64,000 nt of DNA from Clostridia bacterium (GTDB taxonomy: Bacteria > Bacillota_A > Clostridia > Oscillospirales > CAG-272): positions 32,475 to 96,474 of the forward strand of contig JAFXWT010000093.1 in assembly GCA_017542695.1 (NCBI GenBank), given 5' to 3'. Within the stretch, counting starts at the first letter, position 1. Each line of letters starts with the position of its first letter. The notes beneath the pieces were generated by a model. The model did no database searches. It was not told the DNA's origin and saw only the letters and a program-made list of their open reading frames with translations. The position numbers and the translations under genes are program-made. Shown here one piece after another: positions 1 to 7,693 of this stretch.

Positions 1-410
1 TTCTGCTCGCTTGCTCTCATCTGGTCGCCGGAAACGTCGACGTTGCACGGAGTGATGACAAACGTGTTGTTCGCAACTCTCTTGAGCTGTCCGTCGATGG
101 AATATGCGACGCCGGAAAGGAAGTCGAGGATCCTTCTCGCCGTTTCTCTGTTCGTGGCTTCGAGGTTGAGCACGACAGTGCGGTGATTGAGAAGGTGGTC
201 GGCGATCTGCGTTACGTTGTCATAGCGCTCGGGTTTGACGACTTTGAGCTCGATGGCAACCGCGTTGATGCTCATGCCCGTGTTTGTGGGTGTGCGGGTC
301 GCGCCCTGCTGCAGTGCGGAAAGATCGTCGTCCTGCTCGAGCGGATAACCGTCGTTAGCGTAGCTGTCCTCTGTGCTTACCATGTTTTTGATTTTGTCAA
401 GGAATCCCAT
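1..410 (-). CDS. sepF: Cell division protein SepF, C-terminal end cut off by window edge
   Basis: Reading the minus strand from the ATG at 408-410 gives a protein starting MGFLDKIKNMVST, with an N-terminal amphipathic, membrane-binding-like start, a short Asp/Gln-rich linker, and the SepF core (VVKPERYDNVTQIADHL, then RTVVLNLEATNRETARRILD and a GVAYSIDGQLKR stretch). The frame is open through base 1, so about 136 residues are visible and the end lies outside the window. SepF bundles FtsZ filaments and ties the Z-ring to the membrane in Gram-positive bacteria. A strong ribosome site (GGAGGTAAAAA) sits directly before the ATG. The upstream neighbour yggS (ylmE) is its usual partner in Firmicutes division clusters. 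Confidence 0.93.
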   Translation of the reverse strand, partial: MGFLDKIKNMVSTEDSYANDGYPLEQDDDLSALQQGATRTPTNTGMSINAVAIELKVVKPERYDNVTQIADHLLNHRTVVLNLEATNRETARRILDFLSGVAYSIDGQLKRVANNTFVITPCNVDVSGDQMRASEQ

Positions 411-498
411 TTTTTACCTCCGAATATTTAACTTGTTTATTTTTCATAAAAGGGGCGTTCGCCCGTGGGATGAAATTATACTTTTATAAAGTAAATTC

Positions 499-528
499 AT
501 TATATCATACAACTTTCCATAATTGCAA
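499..528 (-). promoter_or_regulatory. Candidate sigma-A promoter of sepF
   Basis: On the minus strand TTGCAA (523-528) and TATAAT (499-504) are separated by 18 nt. The leader to the sepF start is about 85 nt. This suggests sepF can be transcribed apart from yggS, which ends at 609. A short GGGCGAACGCCC dyad with a T stretch lies in the leader near 450-467. Confidence 0.6.
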
Positions 529-608
529 GTTACTTTTCAAAAAAAGTAAAATTTTTTTTATTGCGTGGCGAAAAGTGGCGGTAAATGAGCATTTACGGTA
601 AATTTTGT

Positions 609-1298
609 TTACTTTTTGGGCGCGTCGGGGCGTTTTCCGAAGATTTTGGTGCCGAGGCGTATCTCGGTAGTGCCGAATTTCAGCGCCGACGGATAGCTCT
701 CGCTCATTCCCATCGACAACACGGGGACGGGAACGTCCGGTCGTTTTTTCATGAACACGCCGTCGAAAAGTTCCTTTGTCGCGGCGAAATATTTATCGTA
801 ATCGGAGACGTTTTCGCACTTCGGCGCGACTGTCATCAATCCGCGGACGTTTATATGCTCAAATCGTCCGAGCTCATCGAGAAACGCATCGAGCTGTTCC
901 GGCAGAATACCGCTCTTCTGCTCTTCGCGTCCGATGTTGATCTCGACGAGCGCGTCAACGCGCCGCCCGACTTTCGAGAACTGCTTTTCGATCTCCTCGG
1001 CGAGCGCGACGCTGTCGAGCGATTCGACCATGTCGACCTTGTCTGCGATGTATTTTACTTTGTTTTTCTGCAGGTGCCCGATGAAATGTATCTCGGCGTT
1101 GTGCTTTTTCAGCGTGGGGTAGTGGGCGAGCAGTTCCTGGACTCGATTTTCTCCGACGACGCGCACGCCGCACTCGCCGAGCGCAAAGTCGATCTCTTCA
1201 TCCCGGCGCGTCTTTATTACGGCGCAAAGAACGGCGCCGTGCGCGGCGGCTTCCGCCTCGGCTTTTGCGATATTCGATTTTATAAACTCTTTATCCAT
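609..1298 (-). CDS. yggS: YggS-family PLP homeostasis protein
   Basis: 229 residues, normal for the YggS/PROSC/YlmE family. The family binds pyridoxal 5'-phosphate on a single-domain TIM barrel and affects PLP and amino-acid homeostasis rather than catalysing a known reaction. Seen here: the PLP lysine region AVIKTR (Lys29), VGENRVQEL, HFIGHLQKNK, GLMTVAP and the C-terminal SMGMSESYPSALKFGTTEIR with the phosphate-binding Ser/Gly residues and IRLGTKIFG. Lys29 sits in AVIKTR where most members have AVSKTK. The ATG overlaps the stop codon of the upstream membrane-fusion-like gene by one base (TGATG), so the two are probably translationally coupled. It lies upstream of sepF as in other Firmicutes. 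Confidence 0.93.
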   Translation of the reverse strand: MDKEFIKSNIAKAEAEAAAHGAVLCAVIKTRRDEEIDFALGECGVRVVGENRVQELLAHYPTLKKHNAEIHFIGHLQKNKVKYIADKVDMVESLDSVALAEEIEKQFSKVGRRVDALVEINIGREEQKSGILPEQLDAFLDELGRFEHINVRGLMTVAPKCENVSDYDKYFAATKELFDGVFMKKRPDVPVPVLSMGMSESYPSALKFGTTEIRLGTKIFGKRPDAPKK

Positions 1299-2182
1299 CA
1301 GTGCATCACCTTGCCGTCATAAAGATTTTTGCCGATCAGAACGAGGTCGCCTTCGTTAATGAATTTGCTTTCCACAATGCAGACGCCGTCTTTTTCAAAA
1401 ACGAAATTCGCGGCGCGGCGCCTCGCGTATCCGTCGTCAAATATATAGATATATGTCGATTTGTCTATATAATATACCGCGTCGGACGGCACCGCCGTGC
1501 CGCTGTGGACGGCAACGGTGATCTCGCCCGTCATCGCTCTCTTGAACACGATACCTCGCGGCATCTCGTCGCATCTGAACACGAGCACGGAGCTTTTTTC
1601 GCCGTCCGATCTTTTTATAAGCTTGAGCGTCACGCTCTCGCCGCCGAAAGCGGCCGCGTATTCTTCCCCGAGGTCGAATCTGTCCGTCTTGTCGGTTTTG
1701 ACTGCGAAGTACCAGACAAAATCAGTCGCAACTTTTCCGAACGCTCCGATGGGTTGAGTCGGTTTTGCGTGCTTTGAATCGTCAAACGGATTTTCGGTCG
1801 TTATTCTGTCGAAATTTTCAATGTCAAGAGCGAGCGCCGCGTCGGCGGTGAACAGCGCCTCGTACCCGTCGACGTCGGAGTAAAAATATCCCGATTTTTC
1901 GCTGATTATATCGTTTCCGTTGCTCGCGACGACGGCTCCCGCGGCGATCTTTTCACCGTCGGAATAATAAAGCTTCTCGATCCCTCCGCTTGATGTCAGC
2001 ACCGTTTCGTCGCGGAAAAGGAATCCGTCAAGCGCAATCTTTTCTTCGAGAGTCGCTTTTTTCACGAGCGCAAAATTGTCGCGCGGCGCGAGCGAAATAA
2101 TGTGGTAAATCACGTACGCGGCGAGCAGTGCCAGCGCGACGAGCGGCGCGACGGTGACCGCGATCTTAAATCCTTTTTTCAT
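1298..2182 (-). CDS. HlyD-like membrane-anchored protein of the division cluster
   Basis: 294 residues. The ATG at 2180-2182 is chosen because GGAGGTGACG precedes it; an upstream in-frame start would fall before this ribosome site. Residues about 5-28 form one transmembrane helix, followed by an extracytoplasmic region that has barrel-sandwich (lipoyl-like) features: a GGIEKLYYSDGEKIAAGAVVAS stretch near residue 65 and a C-terminal FINEGDLVLIGKNLYDGKVM tail. This matches HlyD-type adaptor proteins that are often found between miaA and yggS in clostridia. Its role in division or envelope assembly is not known; no export ATPase is next to it. The start overlaps miaA by 17 bases. Confidence 0.65.
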   Translation of the reverse strand: MKKGFKIAVTVAPLVALALLAAYVIYHIISLAPRDNFALVKKATLEEKIALDGFLFRDETVLTSSGGIEKLYYSDGEKIAAGAVVASNGNDIISEKSGYFYSDVDGYEALFTADAALALDIENFDRITTENPFDDSKHAKPTQPIGAFGKVATDFVWYFAVKTDKTDRFDLGEEYAAAFGGESVTLKLIKRSDGEKSSVLVFRCDEMPRGIVFKRAMTGEITVAVHSGTAVPSDAVYYIDKSTYIYIFDDGYARRRAANFVFEKDGVCIVESKFINEGDLVLIGKNLYDGKVMH

Positions 2183-3110
2183 CGTCACCTCCGAGCGCAT
2201 CGAGCGCCGCTTTGAGCAGATCGTCCGCCGTTTTGCAGTCGTCGACGTAAAGGCGCGTGCCGCCGTATTTTCGGAACCACGTCAGCTGACGTTTCGCGTA
2301 ATGGCGCGTTGCGAGTTTCAGCGCGGCAGTCGCTTCGGCGAGCGAGATTTCGCCGCGCACGAAAGGGAGCATTTCCTTGTATCCGATCGCCTGAAACGCG
2401 GTGTTTTCGGGCGCGAGCGCGCCCGACTTATACAGCTTTTCCGTTTCATCGGCAAGTCCGTCCGCGATCATCTTTTCGACGCGCGCGTCGATGCGGGCGT
2501 ATAATTTTTCTCGATCGCGAAAGTCGAGGACGATGATATCCGCCTCTCTTGATGGCGCGTGATTTGCCTGCGCGTCCCATTCCGTTTTGGTCATACCGCT
2601 CGTTTTGCATATCTCGATGGCGCGCACGACGCGCTTGACGTTGTTTTCGTGTATTGCCGCCGCCGCGGCGGGATCGAGCTTTGTGAGCATATCGTGGAGC
2701 GCGGAAACGCCGTTTTTTTCGGCAAAATCGTAAAGCGAGGCGCGGAGCGCCTCGTCGGACGCGATCTCCCCGTAGTTTCTTCCGAAGAGAAATCCGTCGA
2801 GGTATAGCCCCGTCCCTCCGCATAGCACGGCGACCTTTCCGCGCGAATGAATTTCGTCAACGGCGCGCGACGCGCGCGCGGCGAAATCCGCGGCGGAAAA
2901 TTTCTCCGTCGGTTCGCATATATCTATCAGGTGATGCGTGATCTCCGCCTGCTCGGCGCGCGTCGGTTTTGCCGTGCCGATATTCATGTTTTTATATATC
3001 TGCATAGAGTCGAACGAAACGATCTCGCCGCTCACCTCGCGGCAGACGCCGAGCGCGAGCGCGCTCTTTCCCGACGCGGTAGGTCCTGCTATTGCCATAA
3101 TATTTGCCAT
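2166..3110 (-). CDS. miaA: tRNA dimethylallyltransferase MiaA
   Basis: 314 residues, normal length. MiaA transfers a dimethylallyl group from dimethylallyl-PP to N6 of A37 in tRNAs that read UNN codons. Visible motifs are the P-loop GPTASGKS (residues 9-16), DSMQIYKNMNIGTAKP, HHLIDI, the GGTGLY motif (GGTGLYLDGFLFG) and the C-terminal RHYAKRQLTWFRK substrate-channel motif. It sits 50 bases after queA in the same direction, so the two tRNA modification genes are probably cotranscribed. Confidence 0.96.
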   Translation of the reverse strand: MANIMAIAGPTASGKSALALGVCREVSGEIVSFDSMQIYKNMNIGTAKPTRAEQAEITHHLIDICEPTEKFSAADFAARASRAVDEIHSRGKVAVLCGGTGLYLDGFLFGRNYGEIASDEALRASLYDFAEKNGVSALHDMLTKLDPAAAAAIHENNVKRVVRAIEICKTSGMTKTEWDAQANHAPSREADIIVLDFRDREKLYARIDARVEKMIADGLADETEKLYKSGALAPENTAFQAIGYKEMLPFVRGEISLAEATAALKLATRHYAKRQLTWFRKYGGTRLYVDDCKTADDLLKAALDALGGDDEKRI

Positions 3111-3159
3111 TTTCGCCGACTCCTTTCAGATAGACATATTTCGATATTTCAATATATAG

Positions 3160-4236
3160 TCATTCGATGAGCATTGCGTCGCCGAATGAGAAAAATCTGT
3201 ATTTTTCTTTTATTGCGGTTTCGTACGCTTTCTTTATAAGTTCCGTTCCCGTGAGGGCGGAAACGAGCATTATCAGCGTGCTTTCGGGCAGGTGGAAATT
3301 CGTTATCAGCGCGTCGACCGCCTTGAATTTGTACCCCGGGTAGATGAAAATTCCCGTGTCGTCGGTCATTGCATGAACGACTCCGCTGTCGTCCGACGCG
3401 CTTTCGAGCGTGCGGCATGAAGTTGTGCCGACGGCTACGATGCGCCCGCCGTTTTTCCTCGCGCGGTTTATCTTTTCGGCGCTTTCTTCGCCGACGGAGA
3501 AAAACTCTCCGTGCATGACGTGGTCCTGTATCTTCTCCGCTTTGACGGGACGGAAAGTTCCGAGCCCGACGTGGAGCATGACGGGCGCTATCTCAACGCC
3601 CGTTTCGCGTATTTTTTGAAGCAGTTCCTCGGTGAAATGCAGCCCCGCCGTCGGCGCGGCGGCGCTGCCGAGGTCCTTTGCGTAGACCGTCTGGTAGTCG
3701 TCGTTGTTTTTCAGTTCTTCCGTGATGTAAGGCGGGAGCGGCATTTTGCCGATCTTGTCGAGGATCGAGTAGAGTGTTTCTCCACCCGCTTTGTCGTATT
3801 CAAAGCGCACGATGCGGTCGCCGTCGCCCGTCACGTCGACGATCTCGGCGGTCAGTATCCCGTCGCCGAACGAAACGCGCGCGCCCGTTTTCAGCCGTCT
3901 GCCCGGGCGGACGATCACGTCCCACACGTCGAGTTCTTTCTGGCGGAGCAGGACGAATTCGCACTGCGCGCCGTCGCCCTCATCTTTTATTTTTTGCCCG
4001 TAGATACGCGCGGGAATGACTTTCGAGTCGTTGATGACGAGCACGTCGCCGGGGCGCAGATATTCGGTTATGTCGCGGAATATGCGGTGTTCGATCTCAC
4101 CCGTTTTGCGATGAACGACCATGAGGCGCGCCGCGTCGCGCTCCGACGTCGGATGCTGCGCGATCAGTTCCTGCGGCAGATCGAAGTTGAAATCCGATGT
4201 TTTGAGGTCGGTTTCACCGAGTTTATTTTTTATCAT
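3160..4236 (-). CDS. queA: S-adenosylmethionine:tRNA ribosyltransferase-isomerase QueA
   Basis: 358 residues. QueA moves the ribosyl part of S-adenosylmethionine to 7-aminomethyl-7-deazaguanine at tRNA position 34, giving epoxyqueuosine. Motifs: DFDLP-like [47 protein letters not shown] with [13 protein letters not shown], and the end [15 protein letters not shown]. The ATG is ten codons ahead of the usual LKTSDF start, but no in-frame start codon lies between them and GGAGAAAACA precedes this ATG. It is the first gene of the operon that runs through miaA to sepF. No tgt gene is visible. Confidence 0.96.
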   Translation of the reverse strand: MIKNKLGETDLKTSDFNFDLPQELIAQHPTSERDAARLMVVHRKTGEIEHRIFRDITEYLRPGDVLVINDSKVIPARIYGQKIKDEGDGAQCEFVLLRQKELDVWDVIVRPGRRLKTGARVSFGDGILTAEIVDVTGDGDRIVRFEYDKAGGETLYSILDKIGKMPLPPYITEELKNNDDYQTVYAKDLGSAAAPTAGLHFTEELLQKIRETGVEIAPVMLHVGLGTFRPVKAEKIQDHVMHGEFFSVGEESAEKINRARKNGGRIVAVGTTSCRTLESASDDSGVVHAMTDDTGIFIYPGYKFKAVDALITNFHLPESTLIMLVSALTGTELIKKAYETAIKEKYRFFSFGDAMLIE

Positions 4237-4267
4237 TGTTTTCTCCGAAAATTCTTATTCATTTTAC

Positions 4268-4296
4268 ATAATATCACAAAACAAGGGAATTGGCAA
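4268..4296 (-). promoter_or_regulatory. Candidate promoter of the queA-miaA-sepF operon
   Basis: On the minus strand TTGCCA (4291-4296), a 17-nt spacer and TATTAT (4268-4273) precede the queA ribosome site by about 20 nt. Confidence 0.6.
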
Positions 4297-4334
4297 GAGG
4301 GCGCGAGTTTTTTTCGTCAGGGAAAAATTAAATC

Positions 4335-4362
4335 AAAAAAGCGCCCGCGGGCGCTTTTTTGA
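4335..4362 (-). terminator. Intrinsic terminator after the extended ECF sigma gene
   Basis: Self-complementary GCGCCCGCGGGCGC flanked by A and T runs, placed just after the sigma gene stop at 4367. The same hairpin core recurs after the neighbouring membrane protein gene. Confidence 0.85.
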
Positions 4363-4366
4363 TTTA

Positions 4367-5914
4367 TTACATTTCAGTCAGCACATCGCAAACATAATCA
4401 TTTGACGGCGGTGCAATCTCTCCCAAACGCGTCATTCTGTCGATAATGACCATTCCGATAGCCGAATACGACGTAAAATGATACGCGTCATTCAAGAAAC
4501 GCTTTGGAAAAACTTTTTTGTATTCAGCAAAGAATATGTCCGCGCGTTTGAAAAAATCGTCTGAAACGGGTGAAAAGTTTTTTTCTATGATCTCATTGAT
4601 TTTTTTCAACTGTTCGGACGTGAACGCGGGGATTTTGACTTTCATCGTTCCGTCGTCGTTACGAACGATATATCCGTCTTTGATCGCGCTTGCCGCGTCA
4701 TTTTTCAAATCGGTCGATCCTTTTGTGAGGATATCAACGCACGCGTTTATCTGATAGTCGTACATCATACGGCGATATTTTCCCACGGAATTGTACACCG
4801 TGTGTTTATATGATTTTCCTCCGTTTTTCGTAACATACGGATGATAAGTGTTCATACTGATCGCTTTGGCGAATTTCAGCATTTCGTGTTTACCGTTTCC
4901 GTTAAATCCGATATAATTCCAGCGATACCCGTCGTATTTTTGCTCGATATCAGCAGCCCCCTTTTTTTGCCTCTTGTGTGAAATATAGTCAAGAGTTAAA
5001 ACTGCGTAAAGATAAAACAAATCGCTTTTGCTTTGCTCTCCCTTGAAGTGATCGAGCAAATACGTTTCTTCTGCGATTTTTTTCAGTGCCGCGCCGACTT
5101 TGTCAGCGACGGGAAGCATTGTTTTTTCGGCGTTTTGCTCACAAAAGATGCCGTAACTGTCGTCAAAAATCAGAAAATCCGTAAGATATTTTCCCTTTGT
5201 TTCACAGGCGACCGCGTTGCGGCGGACAAGATTTTCAACCCTGTCCTCCACGTAATACGCGGGCACTCCGGTGTATTTTGCGATCTCCTCGATGGATCGC
5301 GGCTCATCATAGCAGTAAAGCAAAATGTTCTGCGAGAGCGCGTCGTTTACATACGCGCTCGGGAACGGTTTTTCTATTCCGTCGTAATTTCCCGTTCCGT
5401 ATATGTCGATTCTGAGTTTTCCCGGTTTTAATGCGCTTTCTTCCATATCATCAAACTCCTTTTTGATTTTTCGCCGCGCCTCCGAGAGCCGCCATGTGAC
5501 CGTGCCCTCGGGGATTTTCAGGCGCTCGGCGATGTTTTTTATCGAAAGGCCGTCGTAATAGTAAAGCACGGTGATCTCGCGGTAAATTTTTGAAAGATAC
5601 GCTATCTTTTCGCGCAAAACGCCGTATTCCTCTGAAAAGTCATCATCCGGCTCGTCGTCCGGAATGTCGGGGATGTCATAGGAAAACATCGCGCGCTGTT
5701 TTCCCATTCTCCGCGAAAATGACTTCGTTACGTTTTCCGCGATCCCCCAAAGCCATGGCTCGAATTTGTCGTCGTCGCGCAGGTTTGGGAGACTTTTCAG
5801 CGCCGTGAGCAGTATTTCCTGCGAGAGATCGCTCGCCTCGTCGTCGCTGAACGTGCGTCTGACGGCGTATGCGTAAACTTTGTCGACGTATTTTTCAAGA
5901 ACGCTCGCGTTCAC
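4367..5914 (-). CDS. ECF sigma factor with large C-terminal winged-helix/sensor extension
   Basis: 515 residues, against about 160-200 for a usual ECF sigma factor. Residues about 1-75 form region 2 (DLSQEILLTALKSLPNL, then FEPWLWGIAENVTKSF). Residues about 100-155 form region 4 with a clear helix-turn-helix (LSIKNIAERLKIPEGTVTWRL). A second winged-helix-like module follows at about 190-255 (SIEEIAKYTGVPAYYVEDRVENLV). About 250 more residues have no motif I recognise. Initiation is at GTG (5912-5914) after GGCGGTGA. No anti-sigma gene is adjacent, so the extension may control activity in cis; that is inference from the known behaviour of other ECF factors with C-terminal extensions. Its promoter and that of the next gene share sequence and spacing, suggesting self-recognition. 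Confidence 0.85.
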   Translation of the reverse strand: MNASVLEKYVDKVYAYAVRRTFSDDEASDLSQEILLTALKSLPNLRDDDKFEPWLWGIAENVTKSFSRRMGKQRAMFSYDIPDIPDDEPDDDFSEEYGVLREKIAYLSKIYREITVLYYYDGLSIKNIAERLKIPEGTVTWRLSEARRKIKKEFDDMEESALKPGKLRIDIYGTGNYDGIEKPFPSAYVNDALSQNILLYCYDEPRSIEEIAKYTGVPAYYVEDRVENLVRRNAVACETKGKYLTDFLIFDDSYGIFCEQNAEKTMLPVADKVGAALKKIAEETYLLDHFKGEQSKSDLFYLYAVLTLDYISHKRQKKGAADIEQKYDGYRWNYIGFNGNGKHEMLKFAKAISMNTYHPYVTKNGGKSYKHTVYNSVGKYRRMMYDYQINACVDILTKGSTDLKNDAASAIKDGYIVRNDDGTMKVKIPAFTSEQLKKINEIIEKNFSPVSDDFFKRADIFFAEYKKVFPKRFLNDAYHFTSYSAIGMVIIDRMTRLGEIAPPSNDYVCDVLTEM

Positions 5915-5934
5915 AGATTTTCACCGCCTTTCGT

Positions 5935-5969
5935 AAATAAAGTGTATTTGAAATGTGGATCATTGGGTG
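5935..5969 (-). promoter_or_regulatory. Candidate ECF-type promoter of the extended sigma gene (copy 1)
   Basis: On the minus strand CACCCAAT (5962-5969), 16 nt, then ACACTTTATTT (5935-5945). The 3' element ends 20 nt before the GTG start. The same two elements, gap and start distance occur before the adjacent membrane protein gene. The elements do not resemble a sigma-A promoter. Confidence 0.65.
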
Positions 5970-5986
5970 TTTTGAAAAAAACAAAT

Positions 5987-6013
5987 AAAAAAGCGCCCGC
6001 GGGCGCTTTTATT
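5987..6013 (-). terminator. Intrinsic terminator overlapping the stop codon of the membrane protein gene
   Basis: The GCGCCCGCGGGCGC stem seen at 4341-4354 is repeated here, with flanking A and T runs. The TAA stop at 6009-6011 lies inside the hairpin flank, an unusually compact arrangement. Confidence 0.8.
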
Positions 6014-6683
6014 TTCCTATTGGCGACACACCCGTTTCAATGCACGAAAAAGTGCTTCTGAGCGACATGGTGTCGAGAACAACCATTCCGTTGAGATTTT
6101 CAAACGGATTGAACAGATACGGCACGCACCATCTTTTACCGTCGCGCACTTTGTTCTCGACGTCCGAACCGCGAGTAAGCAAATGCGGTGCGGGATTAAA
6201 TAATATAGCGGGAACAATGCTTTTTTCGTCGATGCCGAGATCCTTTGCCCGATAAGTAAAGTCGATAACAGGTAAAATCTTCTTTTTTCCAAATCCGAGC
6301 GGCAAAAGTTTTATTCCGCGCGCATAGGGAACTGAAATGTATTTTTGCGTGTAATAGCCGCCCTCATCGTCAAAGCAGTATTCAAGATTTCGCCGCACTT
6401 TTCCGAAAACCTTGACGGCGAGCGTTTCTTTTGGCGTTATGACATAAAAATCCGTTTTGTTTTTACCGCCGAGAAAAAACGCGTTTAAGTTGACGGTCTT
6501 CACACATTTGCCGTGTTTTTTCAGCATTCTCTTTATCTTTGACCTGACAAATGCGAATCTGATGACGTCGCGTAATTTCAGTATCAGAAAAAAAGCCAAA
6601 ACAAAGAATGTAATTATCACAGGCGCTTGCAAATGCAGATCTTCAATAAGGTGACGCACGGGATCAGGGAGAAACCAAAGCAT
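6009..6683 (-). CDS. Membrane-anchored protein of unknown function, partner of the ECF sigma gene
   Basis: 224 residues. I do not recognise the family. One hydrophobic helix lies at about residues 20-38 (PVIITFFVLAFFLILK), followed by a basic stretch (RSKIKRMLKKHGK) and a soluble alpha/beta domain of about 165 residues with DFYVITPKETLAVKVFG, KILPVIDFTYRAK and an internal VPAILFNPAPHLL segment. The strand pattern faintly recalls NERD-type nuclease-like domains, but no catalytic set is clear. The basic stretch after the helix predicts a cytoplasmic domain. It shares promoter elements and terminator with the downstream sigma gene, so it is the most likely target of that sigma factor. Confidence 0.6.
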   Translation of the reverse strand: MLWFLPDPVRHLIEDLHLQAPVIITFFVLAFFLILKLRDVIRFAFVRSKIKRMLKKHGKCVKTVNLNAFFLGGKNKTDFYVITPKETLAVKVFGKVRRNLEYCFDDEGGYYTQKYISVPYARGIKLLPLGFGKKKILPVIDFTYRAKDLGIDEKSIVPAILFNPAPHLLTRGSDVENKVRDGKRWCVPYLFNPFENLNGMVVLDTMSLRSTFSCIETGVSPIGK

Positions 6684-6703
6684 AAAATTCGCCTCTCTTT
6701 CTC

Positions 6704-6738
6704 AAATAAAGTGTCGCGCCATGCGCGCTTATTGGGTG
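6704..6738 (-). promoter_or_regulatory. Candidate ECF-type promoter of the membrane protein gene (copy 2)
   Basis: On the minus strand CACCCAAT (6731-6738), 16 nt, then ACACTTTATTT (6704-6714), ending 20 nt before the ATG at 6681-6683. Both elements are identical to the copy before the sigma gene while the 16-nt spacer differs completely, which argues for selection on the elements. Confidence 0.7.
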
Positions 6739-6754
6739 ATCGGCGAAAAAATTC

Positions 6755-7249
6755 TTATTCTTCGTTTTTTTCTCTCAACTTTTCCGCAAATTCCTCGAAG
6801 TCCGCTTCGAGAGTCGAAAGATCGTCGCAGAACGTGACCTTTTCCGTCCAGAACGACTTATAAATGCGGATTATCATGATCTCCGTGTAGGCGACGGTGC
6901 GGTCGCGCTCCGCCTGCGCCGTAAGAGCTTCGCGTTCTGCTTCGGCCTCCTCTTCCGTTTCACCCTCTGCGGGAACGAAGTCGGCGGCGAGCGCGTCATC
7001 CGTCTTTATTCTCTTGACGGCGAAGTTTGCGCGGCTGAAATAACCGACAACGTAATTATCGGGATTTTCGTCGATATCGGAAAACTCGTCGTCGTACTCG
7101 CCGCGCTTGACGTAGTCCGCTTCGATCTCACAGCCGAGCTCTGCGAATACCGCGTCGTATTTTTCCTTTATCTCCCTTATCTTCCCGAGTATCTCGTTTT
7201 CTTTGGCGATGACATCGTCGACAGTGAGCTTTTTAAGTGAAATATCCAT
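6755..7249 (-). CDS. Small acidic coiled-coil protein, unknown
   Basis: 164 residues from the ATG at 7247-7249, which follows GGGGACAAAA; longer upstream extensions would lack a ribosome site. The N-terminal third (VIAKENEILGKIREIKEKYDAVF) and the end (EADFEEFAEKLREKNEE) are predicted helical and coiled-coil-like; the middle is rich in Glu and Asp. No signal peptide or membrane segment is present. I do not recognise a family. It is transcribed divergently from ireB and stops only 16 bases before the ECF-type promoter of the membrane protein gene. Confidence 0.6.
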   Translation of the reverse strand: MDISLKKLTVDDVIAKENEILGKIREIKEKYDAVFAELGCEIEADYVKRGEYDDEFSDIDENPDNYVVGYFSRANFAVKRIKTDDALAADFVPAEGETEEEAEAEREALTAQAERDRTVAYTEIMIIRIYKSFWTEKVTFCDDLSTLEADFEEFAEKLREKNEE

Positions 7250-7285
7250 TTTTGTCCCCTTTTTGATTATTTTTGAAACTTTGCC

Positions 7286-7314
7286 TTGAAAAACGGCAAA
7301 ATATAGTGTACAAT
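7286..7314 (+). promoter_or_regulatory. Promoter of ireB
   Basis: TTGAAA (7286-7291), 17 nt, TACAAT (7309-7314): near-consensus sigma-A. The leader to the ATG is about 70 nt and holds two short dyads. Confidence 0.75.
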
Positions 7315-7388
7315 GGTAAATAAAGAATTGCGCCCGAGGCGCATTGTCATGACGCGAAGCGTCAATTCGTTTTATTTTGAGGTGCGCT

Positions 7389-7655
7389 ATGAACGAACTT
7401 GAAAACACGATGAAATTCGACGCGATAGAGGGCGGCGAAAACCGCAACCGCGAGATTCTGTGCGAAGTATACAAGCTTCTCAGCGAAAAGGGATACGATC
7501 CGATAAGCCAGATCGTCGGCTATCTTCTGTCCGAGGATCCGACATACATCACAAACCACAGCGGTGCGCGCGCGCTGATCTCAAAGCTCGACCGCGACGA
7601 GCTGCTCGCCCGAATGGTGCGGCTTTATCTCGGCGTTGACGACGCCTCAAAATAA
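7389..7655 (+). CDS. ireB: IreB-family regulatory phosphoprotein (DUF965)
   Basis: 88 residues. The family (IreB/YrzL) is a small dimeric protein that in Enterococcus is a substrate of the Ser/Thr kinase IreK and influences cephalosporin resistance. Matches: MKFDAIEGGENRNREILCEV, YKLLSEKGYDPISQIVGYLL, SEDPTYITNHSGAR and the RDELLARMVRLYL end. The ATG at 7389 with GAGGTG upstream is preferred over a TTG four codons earlier. In most Firmicutes ireB sits with alaS, ruvX (yqgF) or DUF1292; here it stands alone, between a coiled-coil gene and a peptidase gene, behind its own promoter. Confidence 0.9.
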   Translation: MNELENTMKFDAIEGGENRNREILCEVYKLLSEKGYDPISQIVGYLLSEDPTYITNHSGARALISKLDRDELLARMVRLYLGVDDASK

Positions 7656-7693
7656 TTATACATAAAAACACACGTTAATTGCAATAGTTTTTT

